A stretch of DNA of 50,102 nucleotides from Anaerolineae bacterium (lineage in GTDB: Bacteria > Chloroflexota > Anaerolineae > Aggregatilineales > Phototrophicaceae), in contig JABWBO010000039.1 in assembly GCA_013360465.1 (NCBI GenBank), forward strand, positions 1 to 50,102, read 5' to 3'. Below the pieces are notes generated by a model. It was not told the DNA's origin. It saw nothing but the letters and a program-made list of their open reading frames with translations, and did no database searches. Positions 8,167-17,562 of this stretch are shown in pieces. The translations under genes and the position numbers were made by a program. Every line of letters begins with the position of its first letter. Within the stretch, counting starts at the first letter, position 1.

Positions 8167-10171
8167 CGAGATCGTCCTCTGGCGCTGAATTCGCCGCGCC
8201 CGGTTCAGGGATGTTCGCCGCTTCAGTCTCGGCTCCACGTCCGCGCCGACGCGGCAGGCGGCTCCCTCTGTCGGCGGGTTTGGCGGTGGGCGCAGTATCC
8301 GCTTCCGCCTTAGCCGGCGTGACGACGGAAGCCACGCGGTCTTTGCCGCGCGAGTCACGATCCAGCACACTTTCGACGTTGGGTTCGACCTTGCGCGCCG
8401 TCAGCCAGTCTTCGGGGATTTCATAGACCGGGTCTCCGGTGGCGTCGGCGTACCAGCCGACGATCTGCTGGGCGCGGGCTTTGAGGGCGTTTTCCAGCGG
8501 CAGCGGGCGTCCGCGCGCATCCAGGATCAGCCCGGCAGTGCCGCCGACGACCTCCAGTTTGATCCCCCGCCGCCCGCCGATATTCAGCCCGGCGCCGCGG
8601 GCGCGCACGCTGACCGTCGCGCTCACGCCGATGGGCAGCGCGTAGCAGTGCAGCCTGCCGCCTTCGACGGTGAACTTGTCGGTCTCGCCGTTCTCTTTGC
8701 GCACCGTCACCTGCAGGGCGGCGCGACCGTGCCGGGGCTTGCCGGAAAGGCTGATCGCCGTGCCCAGGTCTTCCAAGCCGCCGGCGTCGAGTACCTGCAC
8801 CACCGCCGTCGGGTTGAGCCGCGCCAGCGCTCCCAGCGCCGGGATGAGCGCGGCGGAGTCCATCTGCAGGCGCGCCGCGCCGACCGGCTGCAGGGCATCC
8901 AGCAGCAGCATGGCGGACATGCCGGGACGCCCGGTCCCGGTCAGCGCTGCGCCGGCGGCGATGATGCGGCTGAGCGGCGGCATCGGTTCGCGATGATCGT
9001 CGAGGGCGGTGTCCGGCGTCCAGAGCGGGCGCGCCGCGTCGAGCAGCGTCCGCAGCGCCGTGCGCAGCAGGGCGTGTTCCAGGTAGAGCGTCCGGCGAAT
9101 CTGAGGGATGGTCGCCGGGCGCAGGGTCTTGTTCAGCGCGTAGCCGGTGATTTCATCGTCGTCGGCGATGAAGGGCAGCCAGGCGCTGATGTGTTCCAGC
9201 CCTGCCGCGTCGAGGGTGCTGTCGGCGCTGTGTCCCAGCCCGATGTCGGTGCGGATGCTGGTCGAGACGCTGCCGCCGACCGACGCCGACATGGTGCTGA
9301 CCGCGCTGCCCACATCGACCGCCAGGACGCCGCCCTGTCCCCTGCCGACCGTCGTGCCCAGATAGCGCACAATGCTGTCGTAGCTCTGCGCCGTCGGCAG
9401 GATACCCATGCGCGACTGGTAGCTGACCTGGTCGAAGCCCATACCGCGATGTTCCGAAAAGGCGTCAAAGGCGACGGCGAGCTGCGCTCGCGCATCTTCG
9501 ACCTGTTCGCGCCGCAGCGACGGGCGGACGTTTTCCGCATAGATCACCTGGGCGACGTTCTGGAAAATCTCGTGGATCGATTCGCGCAGGACGCTGTTGC
9601 CGGCGTAGAGGACGGTCGGCGGGACCGAGCGCCGAGTCAGGCGAATCGCCAGGCGCGTCAGCCGCGCCATCTCCAGGATGGGATCGCGCGCCCCGTCTTC
9701 GGTGCCGCCGGCGATGACGATCAGGTCAGGATTGGCGAGGGCGACAGCGTTCAGCCGCTCTTCGCCGCTTCGACGATCTACGGCGCTGATCACTTCGACG
9801 ATCTTGACGTAGGTCCCCGCCGCCGCGCGCAGCACGCTGGCGATGCTCATCTCCGGATACAGCCCGATCACCACCGTGCGCAGCGGACGCCCGACGCTGG
9901 CGGTGGTGAGGAAGATATCGACGCCGGTACGGTCAACCGCCTCCGGGGTGATGACGCGCCCATCGCGCGACAGCAGCTGCCGACCGGTCAGCACGCTCAG
10001 CTTTTCCACCACGCGCCGCAGTCCCACGCCGACGTTGTCGATGGGGAAGCCGGCGGTGGTGCGCTCTTCAGCCGAGGCGATGACGCGATACGCTCCCTCG
10101 ACGAGATCGATCAGGACGGCGCGCGTGTGAATGTTGCCGAAATCGACGGCGAGGATGGAGTTTTCAGCCAT
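8141..10171 (-). CDS. MutL-like (glutamate mutase L family) ASKHA ATPase
   Basis: This 676-residue protein is of the MutL/GlmL family associated with cobalamin mutases; it is unrelated to mismatch-repair MutL. ASKHA nucleotide-binding motifs are visible. PHOSPHATE-1 is ILAVDFGNIHTRAVLID at residues 6-22. PHOSPHATE-2 is GVLAVDVGSAVSTMSASVGG near 280. An adenosine-type loop, IIAAGAALTGTGRPG, lies near 400. Between them, NPDLIVIAGGTEDGARDP is characteristic of the family. The C-terminal 90 residues are a charged, low-complexity tail (LPRRRGRG). I start at ATG 10171, 8 nt after the membrane protein stop. Known relatives sit beside glutamate mutase genes as presumed chaperones, but none is present here. 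Its membrane-protein neighbours suggest a different, envelope-linked use of ATP. Confidence 0.85.
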   Translation of the reverse strand: MAENSILAVDFGNIHTRAVLIDLVEGAYRVIASAEERTTAGFPIDNVGVGLRRVVEKLSVLTGRQLLSRDGRVITPEAVDRTGVDIFLTTASVGRPLRTVVIGLYPEMSIASVLRAAAGTYVKIVEVISAVDRRSGEERLNAVALANPDLIVIAGGTEDGARDPILEMARLTRLAIRLTRRSVPPTVLYAGNSVLRESIHEIFQNVAQVIYAENVRPSLRREQVEDARAQLAVAFDAFSEHRGMGFDQVSYQSRMGILPTAQSYDSIVRYLGTTVGRGQGGVLAVDVGSAVSTMSASVGGSVSTSIRTDIGLGHSADSTLDAAGLEHISAWLPFIADDDEITGYALNKTLRPATIPQIRRTLYLEHALLRTALRTLLDAARPLWTPDTALDDHREPMPPLSRIIAAGAALTGTGRPGMSAMLLLDALQPVGAARLQMDSAALIPALGALARLNPTAVVQVLDAGGLEDLGTAISLSGKPRHGRAALQVTVRKENGETDKFTVEGGRLHCYALPIGVSATVSVRARGAGLNIGGRRGIKLEVVGGTAGLILDARGRPLPLENALKARAQQIVGWYADATGDPVYEIPEDWLTARKVEPNVESVLDRDSRGKDRVASVVTPAKAEADTAPTAKPADRGSRLPRRRGRGAETEAANIPEPGAANSAPEDDLDDLRTLFP

Positions 10172-10179
10172 GTCAGATG

Positions 10180-10827
10180 TCAGCCCCCCACAATCCGGGC
10201 GAGAAGATAGGCGATCCGCTCGCTGAAGATCACCAGACCGCTCAGGATCGCCCCGCCGTAGAGCGCGCCCAGAGTGATGGCGATCACGCCCTGTCCGACA
10301 GCCGCCAGCGCGCGCACCAGCAGCGAACGCTGAGTCATCTCGCTGCCCGGCGTGCGCCGCGCCTGATACTGGAAGTAGACCAGCGTGCAGATGACGCCCA
10401 GGACGATCAGGATGCCGTTGAGCAGCGCGCCGGCGTCCGTCTGCGCGACGCCCCCGGTGGTGGCGCTCACCAGCGGCAGCAGTGTGCCGCTGACCGCGCC
10501 GACGATGGCGACCGCCGTGCCGATGCCGATGATGTACGCCAGCGTCAAGTTCGCCAACCGCTGCAAGCGCCCGACCGCCTTGAAGAGCAGCAGTCCACCC
10601 AGCGCCAGCGGCACGACTCCCACCAGCCCCACCGCTGGATCGCCCGAAAGCACGGTCTGTCGCAGCCAGGGCAGCAGGACCGCTTCGACCGTGACCAGCG
10701 TGACATAGCCGGCGACCAGCCCGATGAAGAGGTAGATCGCCAGGCGGTACAGGAAATTGTCGCCGAGCAAATAGCTGAAGACCATCAACGTGAGGATGAA
10801 CCCGCCCCACAGCCCGATCTGTTCCAT
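10180..10827 (-). CDS. Integral membrane protein, unknown function
   Basis: This 215-residue protein has five or six TM helices: GGFILTLMVFSYLLGDNF, IYLFIGLVAGYVTLVTVEAV, VGLVGVVPLALGGLLLF, LTLAYIIGIGTAVAIVGAV, GILIVLGVICTLVYFQ and AITLGALYGGAILSGLVIF. There is no known motif. I take ATG 10827 as the start; the frame continues 10 codons upstream, but those codons are not conserved-looking. It sits between the 2025-aa scaffold gene and the MutL-like ATPase gene. Its Gly-rich helices and pairing with the 202-aa membrane protein of the same operon suggest both form the membrane part of one complex. That is an inference from gene order. Confidence 0.8.
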   Translation of the reverse strand: MEQIGLWGGFILTLMVFSYLLGDNFLYRLAIYLFIGLVAGYVTLVTVEAVLLPWLRQTVLSGDPAVGLVGVVPLALGGLLLFKAVGRLQRLANLTLAYIIGIGTAVAIVGAVSGTLLPLVSATTGGVAQTDAGALLNGILIVLGVICTLVYFQYQARRTPGSEMTQRSLLVRALAAVGQGVIAITLGALYGGAILSGLVIFSERIAYLLARIVGG

Positions 10828-10866
10828 CACGCATACACCTTCAAGAGGTAAGGGCAATCCCGTCGC

Positions 10867-13800
10867 TTATCCACGCCGCCTCCTGCGCCCACGCAGCAGC
10901 GCCCGCGCGATGTTGATGATCGCCCCGCTGCCGATGACCAGCACGGAGGCGATGATGCCCAGGTTGATCCCATACCAGCGCTCATCGCGCAGCCCCGCCG
11001 AGAAGGTCAGCGGGGCGGGCGTAGGGGGGACGCTCAGTTCGGACGTGTTCGCCTCCTCCATGTCTTCCGGGACGGCGGTCGCCGTCGGTTCCGGCGTATC
11101 GCTCGGCATCGGCGTCGCCGAAGGGCGGCGGGTCGCTGTCGGCGAATCGGTCACCGCCGCTTCAGCGGTCGCCTCCGCAGATGGCGCTGTCGAAGGTTCG
11201 GCAGAGGCGGCCGGCTGGGTACTGGTCGCCGGCGGGGTCGTGGTCGCGCTCGCGGTCGGGCTGGGCGTCGACGTGGCGCTGGCGCGGCGGGTGGGGGGGC
11301 GCGTGTTGGTCATCGGGACATCGACATCCTGACGACGCGGCTCTGCCGTCTGGCGCACTTTGCGAGCGGGCGTCTCCAGGGTCAGCAGGCTGGCGCTGAC
11401 CCAGCCTTCGGTCCCGTCTTCCAGGCGCACATTCGCCCAGGCGCTGTCGTCGTTCGCCCCCAGCACGAACACGCGGGTCCCCGGTTCCAGCCCGCCGATG
11501 ATGGTCCCGTTCGGCTCGGCGCGCAGGTTGACGCGCTGTTCGGCGGAGACGACGGCGATCAACGGCGTCGGCGTGACTTCGGGCGCGCCGACCGGCGCTG
11601 CTTCGACGGTGCTTTCCGGCGTGACTTCCGGGGTCAGTTCGACGGAGCCGACCGGGGCGATCTCGGACTGCGGGGCGGGAGTCGGAAGCGGCGTGCGCAC
11701 CGGGCGCGGGCTGCGGCGGATGGCTTCGACGCCGGTCAGCAGCCCGTCATAGGTCAGCCCATCGCCGAAGCCGATCAGCAGCCCATCGACCGCGCCCGAC
11801 CGGGCGTACGGTTCGACCAGCGGCGCGGCGCTGTAGCTGGACCCCGCTACCAGCGGGGCGCGGGCATACGGCGCGATCTGTTCGGTGTAATCGCGCAGCG
11901 TCTCGCCGCTGTCGGCGATCACCACGATCAGCGCGAAATCATCCAGGCTGTCGATTCCGAGCTGGCTCGCCTGTCCGCGCAGATCGCTGGCGAGCAGGGC
12001 GGCGGTGTCGGCGCTGAAGGTGCGCAGCCCGAGCAGCCCGCCAGGCATGAAGCGCGCCAGGTAGAACTCGTAGCCCTGTTCGAGCGGCTGTACGGCGTTG
12101 ATGCGCGCCATGAAATCGGCATCGGCGCTGATGGCGTCAAACTGGCTTTCGGCGCGCAGCAGCGCCAGCGGGTTGCCGCTGATCACCACCGGCGTCGCCC
12201 CGCGCAGCAGGATGTGCCGCAGGATGGACTGCGTCAGCGGGTCCAGTTCGCCGGACGCCGCCGGACTGTATTCCAGCGCCACCAGCGCCGCTTCTTCGCG
12301 CATCAGCCCATCGACTGCCGCAAACCCTGCCAGCGCCAGCGGGCTGCCGCTGAAATCAGCCGAAGGAGCGCCGCCGATGCGCAGCGCCGGCAGCAGGAAC
12401 GGCGCGATCACCGCCGCCGTCAGCAGCACGACGATCAGCAGTCGGTCGAGCTGGATGCGCCAGCGCCGCCTGGGACGGACGGCGGGGACAGGAACCGCCT
12501 CCTGCGTTTGCACGGGCGGGTGTAGGACGATCTCCTCGCTGCTCTGGATCTCCTCCATGAACGGCGAGTCGTAGGTCATTTCGATGGCGGTCATCTTCTT
12601 GGGCGCAGGCGCGACTCCCACCAGCGCCCGCAGCAGATCGGCGCGCGTCCGCTGCGTCGGGTTGACCTGCAATCCCTGCTCGTCGCCGGGAGCCGCTGTC
12701 TCGCGGGCGCGCCCGATGTCGGCGGCAGTCAAGCCGGCGCTGACGCCGGGCAGCAGTTCGGTCAGCGAGTCGCCAGAGCCGCCTTCTTCGGTTCGAATCT
12801 GCCCGGCGCGCTTGCGCAGTTTGCGCAGGCGTTCGGGAAGCTCCTCTTCCGGGCGGTCCTGACGCTGGCGCACTATCGCCGCCGCCGAAACCTCGTCCAC
12901 CGATGCGCCCATCTGTTCCAGCCAACCGAGATCAGCCGACTCCATGCCTTCCGCGCCGGAAAGGTCGAACGGCGGCACATAGCCTGGACGCTTCTCTTTG
13001 TTCTTCTCAACCGGCTGACTGAGCAGGGCATCGATGTCCATTACGTCGGGGCGGTTGAAGACGACGCTCGTCTGCTGGGAAAGCTGCGGCGCCTCGGCGT
13101 CGAGCGACTCCAGGTAGGTGTCGAGGTCGTCAAAGGGTGGGCTGTCGCTCTTGCCCGCCGGCTCCTCGTGGAAGAAGGCATCGATCTGCGCCGCAGATTC
13201 TCTGACGGACCGGTCGGCGCTGAACTCCTGCGCCCAATCCGCGCCGGCGGCAAGTCCGGTCACATCGGTGAACGGGGTGGGTTCTTCCGGGGCGAACGCC
13301 GCCAGGATATGCTCGTCCCTTTCTTCAGAGGGCAGGACGATGGCGGGAAGCGATGAAGTCTCGCGCTTCCGGGTGTAGGTGTCCGGGACCTCCAGAGAGG
13401 GCGGTGCGTGAGGATCTTCCGGTTCTGCGGGCTGTTCCGCCACCCAGTCGGCGAAGAGATCATCCGAGGCGCGCACATCCTCGCCGTCCTCCACGCCCCA
13501 GGCGGCGAACAGGTCGAAGTCGGGCTGCTCGTCTGCCGGAGCCGCCGGCGGCTCCGGTTCGGCGGTTGTGGCGAATACGTTCTGCGGATGCGTGTCATCT
13601 TCGGCGATGGGCGGCTCGGAATCGAGCGATGCGAAGATGTTGTCCAGCTCGAAGTACTCGTCTGCTGCCGCCTGTCGCGAAGGCTGCGACTCGTCGCCAA
13701 GACCGAAGACCGACATGAAATCGTCCGTCGCGGCGACTTCGATGTCTTTCGAGTCGCCAAGGCTGAAGAGCGGATCGTCGTCGCCCGGCATTTCGAATTC

Positions 13801-16800
13801 ATGCATGGGCTGCGTCTTGTACGGATCGGTTGGAGAGCGCGGCGGTTCAGCCGCCTGTCCCGGCTGATCCCAGTCCGACAGACCGAGCGCTTCGGCGTCT
13901 TCCGGCGAAGTGACCATGCCTTCGCCGCCGGGAAGCTCCCAATCATCCAGGTTTAGGGCGTCCAGCCCGTCGGCTTCGCCGGCAGGCGCGTCAGGGGCAG
14001 GCGCGGGCGATTCAGCCTCGCTTTGCAGGTCGGGGAAATCGAACGTCTCGGCTTCATCCTCGGCAGGTTCAGCCTCTTCGAAGAACATCGCCGACAGCTC
14101 CTCCGTCCGCTTCAGGCGGGAGGTCGCCGGCAGCGGCGGGGGCGGCGACGCTGGCGCTGCGTCTTCTTCGAACTCGTCGAAGTTGAGGGTGTCGATCTCT
14201 TCGTCGCTGGCGAGCTGGAAGGCGCTGGGCGTGCGCGCTTCGGCGGATTCCCACGCATCATCGAAGTTGAGGGTGTCAATCTCCTCGTCTTCGCTGGGCT
14301 GGAAGGCGCTGGGCGTGCGCATTTCGGGCGTATCCCAACTGCCGAAATCGATAGTCTCGATCCCTTCGCCGACCGCTGCTTCACCGCCGGGCGACTGCGG
14401 CTGAATCGCATCCCAGCCGCTGAAGTCGATGGTGTCGATGCCTTCACCTTCACTGCCGGGCGTTGACACGCCCGCCGGCTGCGCCTGCGCCGCGTCGTCC
14501 CAATCACCGAAGTCGAGCGTATCGACGCCTTCGAGATCACTTTCCTGGTCTTCGGCGTCGCCTTGCGGTTCAGTCGCGCCCACCACCGGGGGCGGCGGCG
14601 CGTCCCATTTGCCGAAGTCGATGGTGTCGAAGCTGCTCTCTTCCGACGAGGGCGCCGATGCCGCCGGGAAGGCAGGCGCGCCGCCATCCAGGACATCGAA
14701 CTCGCCGAGATCGATGGTATCTGATCCCGCCTGATGCAGGTCGAACAGATCATCTTCGACCGTGCTGGGCGGCAGATCCCATCTTCCAGAACCGACGACT
14801 TCCAGTTGATCATCTTCTTCGGGTTCGGGCATGTGCGCCGCCCCTGTCGGCTGGGTAGGCAGCGAGTCTTCCAGCAGGTCGTCGGTCATCCAGCCGGATC
14901 GCAGCTCCGCTTCCAGAGAGCCGTCGCTGTCGAGCGCCCCTGGTAGGTCGTCGTCCTCATATTCGGCGAGCGGGGCAGCGCCCTGAACGATGCGCTCCCA
15001 TGCCTCCATCTCGCTGAGGCTGTTGTCGTCGCTTTCGCCGAACAGATCCTCGAACTCCGGGGCGGGGACAGCGCCTGCCGGCTCGGCGGCGAGATCCGCC
15101 GGGATGCTCCAACTGCTGTCCAGCCCTGGCGACTCGCCTTCATCGTCCGCCGCGTACAGACTGGCGAAATCCAGGCTGTCTGCTTCATCGGAAGACGGCG
15201 CGGCGGGCGTTGGCAGGGGCATGGAGGCGGGCAGCTGCGGCGCGGCGGCGGGTATTTCTTCCGTCGGCTGCTGCCTGGCGCGCCTGATCAAGCCGCTCAG
15301 CCCGGTATCCTCCGGGCGGGGCATGCGCATGGTCGGCGCTTCGGCGCTGGCGTCTTCCTGCTGAATGCCGCTCAGCCAATCGATATCGCTTTCTTCGGCT
15401 TGCGCCTCGACATCAGGATCGACGGCGCTGGAGTCGTCCCAGGAGAATGCCGCATCGCTCGCGCTCGAAGTGCGCGACCGGATCACCGGTGATTCTGCCG
15501 CGTCATCCTCATATTCGGGCAGATCATCGAAGGACACTGCGTCGCGCTGCACCGCTTCGACATTATCCAGGGCGCGCGGGTCGAGCGCGCGGGTCGCCGC
15601 CGTGACCATGCTGTCGATCTCCGAGAGCCAGGACAGACTGTCCTCGCCGACGCTGATCGCCGCATCGGCATCTTCCTGCTCCTGCGCCGGCGGGGGCGGT
15701 TCGCGCCGTTCGACAAACAGATCGAGATCAGGATCGTCGATGTCGTCCAGCGAGGGCGCAGGCTGCGGAGCAGGCGCGCCGATGCCTTCGAGGAAGGCGT
15801 CCAGCTCGTTCTGCGGGATCTCGACCGGCTCCGGGCGCGGCGGTTTGGCGAGGGTTGGGGCTTGCGATTCGGAGTCTTCGAAATCGTCGAAGCGGATCGT
15901 CTCGTTAGCCTCAATCGCGAAGAGTTCGTCGCGGAAATCCTCGAAGTTGATCGACTGGCTCGACGACGCCGGGGCGGCGGCAGCCGGCGCGAAAGACTCG
16001 TCCTGGAGATCGTCGAAGCGAATGGTCTCGTTGGACCCCGGAGCATCGTCGAAATCATCGAAGCGGATAGTCTGCCCGCCGCTGACCGGGCGCGGCGGCG
16101 GTGGAGCCTCCAGCTCATCGTCATCCAGCCGCCGGGTCGCGCCGCCGACCTCCTGGCTGTTCAGCGTGCCGGTGACGAATCCCAGATCGGGGAAGTCGTC
16201 ATCGCCGTCCGCCGGGCTGGACGGTGCGGCGGACTTGCCGACCAGTTCGCTGAAGAACCCCTCCGATGGCAGATCGAGATCGGAGAAGCTGTCTTCGCTC
16301 TCCTGAACGCCCAAATCGAGGAAGAAATCGGCGAACGGGTCGGCTTTGGGCGGCTCTGGCGGCGGCGCTTCTTCAGCGGGCGCGGCGTTTGTGCCGATCT
16401 GGCGCACCCAGTCGGGGGCGTCGCGTTCGTCCAGTTCTTCCAGTCCGAGGAACCAGTCCGGGAGCTGGCTGGTCCCGCCGGTGACCTCGCGCATCGGGTA
16501 GGCGGACGCCGGCTGATCCTCAGATTCCGTTCCGAACTCGGAAAAGATGTCGGGGATCTCCTCTTCGACGCTCTTCTCGCGTTTCGATTCGACCTGCTCG
16601 GCGAGCCAGTTGTCGAATGTCTGCTCGCTGTCCACGCTGTCGGCAAGCTCGTCGGCAGAGTCGAAGAATTCGCTCGATACTTCCATGCTGCCGATCTTGA
16701 AGCGCTTCTCTTCCGGCGCTTGCAGACCCCGCAGCCAGGGCGGAACGGATTCATCCGCTGCATCGTCGCCCGTCTGACGCGGCGAGAGCCGGGGGATGAC

Positions 16801-16944
16801 GGGTTTGTCGGCAGATTCCTGAGGCGCGGGTTTCGGCGGCGTCGGCGTCGGCGGCGCGCTGCGCAGCCAGGGCGGCAGATTTGCCTCGCTGTCGTCGCCC
16901 GACACATCGTCGTTCGGCTGCTGTTTCTTCGGTTCTTGCGCCAT
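10867..16944 (-). CDS. Giant acidic scaffold protein with two TM helices, repeat motifs and SH3 domain
   Basis: This 2025-residue protein has residues 1-1495 predicted cytoplasmic, very acidic and Pro-rich. It carries two families of short linear motifs. One is Trp-Leu based (PPWLRSA, PPWLRGL, LPDWFLGLEEL, DSLSWLSEID, SDIDWLSGIQ, ADLGWLEQMG). The other is about thirteen copies of [DE]-[TSA]-[IL]-x-[FL]-x-x-[WF]-[DE] between about residues 290 and 1025 (NETIRFDDFED, DTIDFGKWDAP, ETIDFGSWDTP). TM1 is at about 1501-1523. It is followed by a 200-residue extracytoplasmic alpha/beta domain (VALEYSPAASGELDPL, GATPVVISGNPLAL) and a bacterial SH3 domain at about 1800-1858 (VNLRAEPNGTIIGGL, GWVSASLLTLE). 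A Thr/Ser/Pro linker and a C-terminal TM (about 1991-2013) ending in RRRRRG complete it. No function is known; the layout suggests a membrane-spanning docking scaffold. Confidence 0.8.
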   Translation of the reverse strand: MAQEPKKQQPNDDVSGDDSEANLPPWLRSAPPTPTPPKPAPQESADKPVIPRLSPRQTGDDAADESVPPWLRGLQAPEEKRFKIGSMEVSSEFFDSADELADSVDSEQTFDNWLAEQVESKREKSVEEEIPDIFSEFGTESEDQPASAYPMREVTGGTSQLPDWFLGLEELDERDAPDWVRQIGTNAAPAEEAPPPEPPKADPFADFFLDLGVQESEDSFSDLDLPSEGFFSELVGKSAAPSSPADGDDDFPDLGFVTGTLNSQEVGGATRRLDDDELEAPPPPRPVSGGQTIRFDDFDDAPGSNETIRFDDLQDESFAPAAAAPASSSQSINFEDFRDELFAIEANETIRFDDFEDSESQAPTLAKPPRPEPVEIPQNELDAFLEGIGAPAPQPAPSLDDIDDPDLDLFVERREPPPPAQEQEDADAAISVGEDSLSWLSEIDSMVTAATRALDPRALDNVEAVQRDAVSFDDLPEYEDDAAESPVIRSRTSSASDAAFSWDDSSAVDPDVEAQAEESDIDWLSGIQQEDASAEAPTMRMPRPEDTGLSGLIRRARQQPTEEIPAAAPQLPASMPLPTPAAPSSDEADSLDFASLYAADDEGESPGLDSSWSIPADLAAEPAGAVPAPEFEDLFGESDDNSLSEMEAWERIVQGAAPLAEYEDDDLPGALDSDGSLEAELRSGWMTDDLLEDSLPTQPTGAAHMPEPEEDDQLEVVGSGRWDLPPSTVEDDLFDLHQAGSDTIDLGEFDVLDGGAPAFPAASAPSSEESSFDTIDFGKWDAPPPPVVGATEPQGDAEDQESDLEGVDTLDFGDWDDAAQAQPAGVSTPGSEGEGIDTIDFSGWDAIQPQSPGGEAAVGEGIETIDFGSWDTPEMRTPSAFQPSEDEEIDTLNFDDAWESAEARTPSAFQLASDEEIDTLNFDEFEEDAAPASPPPPLPATSRLKRTEELSAMFFEEAEPAEDEAETFDFPDLQSEAESPAPAPDAPAGEADGLDALNLDDWELPGGEGMVTSPEDAEALGLSDWDQPGQAAEPPRSPTDPYKTQPMHEFEMPGDDDPLFSLGDSKDIEVAATDDFMSVFGLGDESQPSRQAAADEYFELDNIFASLDSEPPIAEDDTHPQNVFATTAEPEPPAAPADEQPDFDLFAAWGVEDGEDVRASDDLFADWVAEQPAEPEDPHAPPSLEVPDTYTRKRETSSLPAIVLPSEERDEHILAAFAPEEPTPFTDVTGLAAGADWAQEFSADRSVRESAAQIDAFFHEEPAGKSDSPPFDDLDTYLESLDAEAPQLSQQTSVVFNRPDVMDIDALLSQPVEKNKEKRPGYVPPFDLSGAEGMESADLGWLEQMGASVDEVSAAAIVRQRQDRPEEELPERLRKLRKRAGQIRTEEGGSGDSLTELLPGVSAGLTAADIGRARETAAPGDEQGLQVNPTQRTRADLLRALVGVAPAPKKMTAIEMTYDSPFMEEIQSSEEIVLHPPVQTQEAVPVPAVRPRRRWRIQLDRLLIVVLLTAAVIAPFLLPALRIGGAPSADFSGSPLALAGFAAVDGLMREEAALVALEYSPAASGELDPLTQSILRHILLRGATPVVISGNPLALLRAESQFDAISADADFMARINAVQPLEQGYEFYLARFMPGGLLGLRTFSADTAALLASDLRGQASQLGIDSLDDFALIVVIADSGETLRDYTEQIAPYARAPLVAGSSYSAAPLVEPYARSGAVDGLLIGFGDGLTYDGLLTGVEAIRRSPRPVRTPLPTPAPQSEIAPVGSVELTPEVTPESTVEAAPVGAPEVTPTPLIAVVSAEQRVNLRAEPNGTIIGGLEPGTRVFVLGANDDSAWANVRLEDGTEGWVSASLLTLETPARKVRQTAEPRRQDVDVPMTNTRPPTRRASATSTPSPTASATTTPPATSTQPAASAEPSTAPSAEATAEAAVTDSPTATRRPSATPMPSDTPEPTATAVPEDMEEANTSELSVPPTPAPLTFSAGLRDERWYGINLGIIASVLVIGSGAIINIARALLRGRRRRRG

Positions 16945-16950
16945 GACGTT

Positions 16951-17559
16951 TTACTCGCGAATTGAACGTTCTTGACCGGTGAGTACGCGCACGCCGGTGA
17001 CCACCGTGGCGAGCGCGATGCCGATGAGCAGCCCGCGCGCCCCCGCGCTGACCGGGACGGTCATCAACCAGTCACGGACGGCGGCGACCGGGGCGACGGT
17101 GGTCAGCGGCAGCGCGCCGACCAGCACGACGATAACCACGACAGTGAAGATCATGCCGCTGAGCGTGACCCGGCGGCGCATCAGCCGGTAGGCTCCGAAG
17201 ACCAGCGCGAAGAAGACCAGCGCGCCCAGCGAAGCCTCGACGCTGACCTGAACGGTATCCAGAAGCATCTGATTCGTCTCGCGCTGTCCGACGATTCCCA
17301 GGATTAGCACGGTGAAGAAGGCTGCCAGCAGCGCCAGGCTGTAGTACCAACCGCGCCGCCGGCGCAGCAGCCGCCCGCCGTGTACGCCGATCAGGTTGAA
17401 GACGCCCATGAGGATGGTCACGGCGACGGTGATCACCGCGATTTGCAGCATGGTCTGAGTCAGACCAAACAGAGGGATGCCGAGCATCTGCTCGACCAGG
17501 ATGATCAGCCCAACGCCGATGGCGAGCGCCGTCGAGAGGAGGGTGAGGAGTCGTCGCAT
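16951..17559 (-). CDS. Integral membrane protein, unknown function
   Basis: This 202-residue protein has about six TM helices: LLTLLSTALAIGVGLIILVEQM, TMLQIAVITVAVTILMGVFNLI, YYSLALLAAFFTVLILGIVG, LGALVFFALVFGAYRLM, SGMIFTVVVIVVLVGALPLT and a C-terminal GLLIGIALATVVTGVRVL. Basic clusters (RLLRRRRGWY, RLMRRR) mark cytoplasmic loops by the positive-inside rule. No catalytic motif is visible. It lies 3 nt after the DUF6754-like gene stop and 6 nt before the scaffold gene, so it is firmly part of the operon. It has no recognisable similarity to transporters I know. Confidence 0.82.
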   Translation of the reverse strand: MRRLLTLLSTALAIGVGLIILVEQMLGIPLFGLTQTMLQIAVITVAVTILMGVFNLIGVHGGRLLRRRRGWYYSLALLAAFFTVLILGIVGQRETNQMLLDTVQVSVEASLGALVFFALVFGAYRLMRRRVTLSGMIFTVVVIVVLVGALPLTTVAPVAAVRDWLMTVPVSAGARGLLIGIALATVVTGVRVLTGQERSIRE

Positions 17560-17562
17560 CGC

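Noticed and set aside
8141-10171. Mismatch-repair MutL
   Set aside because: The protein lacks the GHKL ATPase motifs of repair MutL and has ASKHA motifs instead; the shared name is a coincidence.
8141-10834. Long 897-codon reading of the MutL-like gene with a start at 10834
   Set aside because: Codons before ATG 10171 overlap the complete 215-aa membrane protein gene in another frame and give low-complexity Arg/Ala/Gly sequence. The family N-terminus (ILAVDFGN) begins right after 10171.
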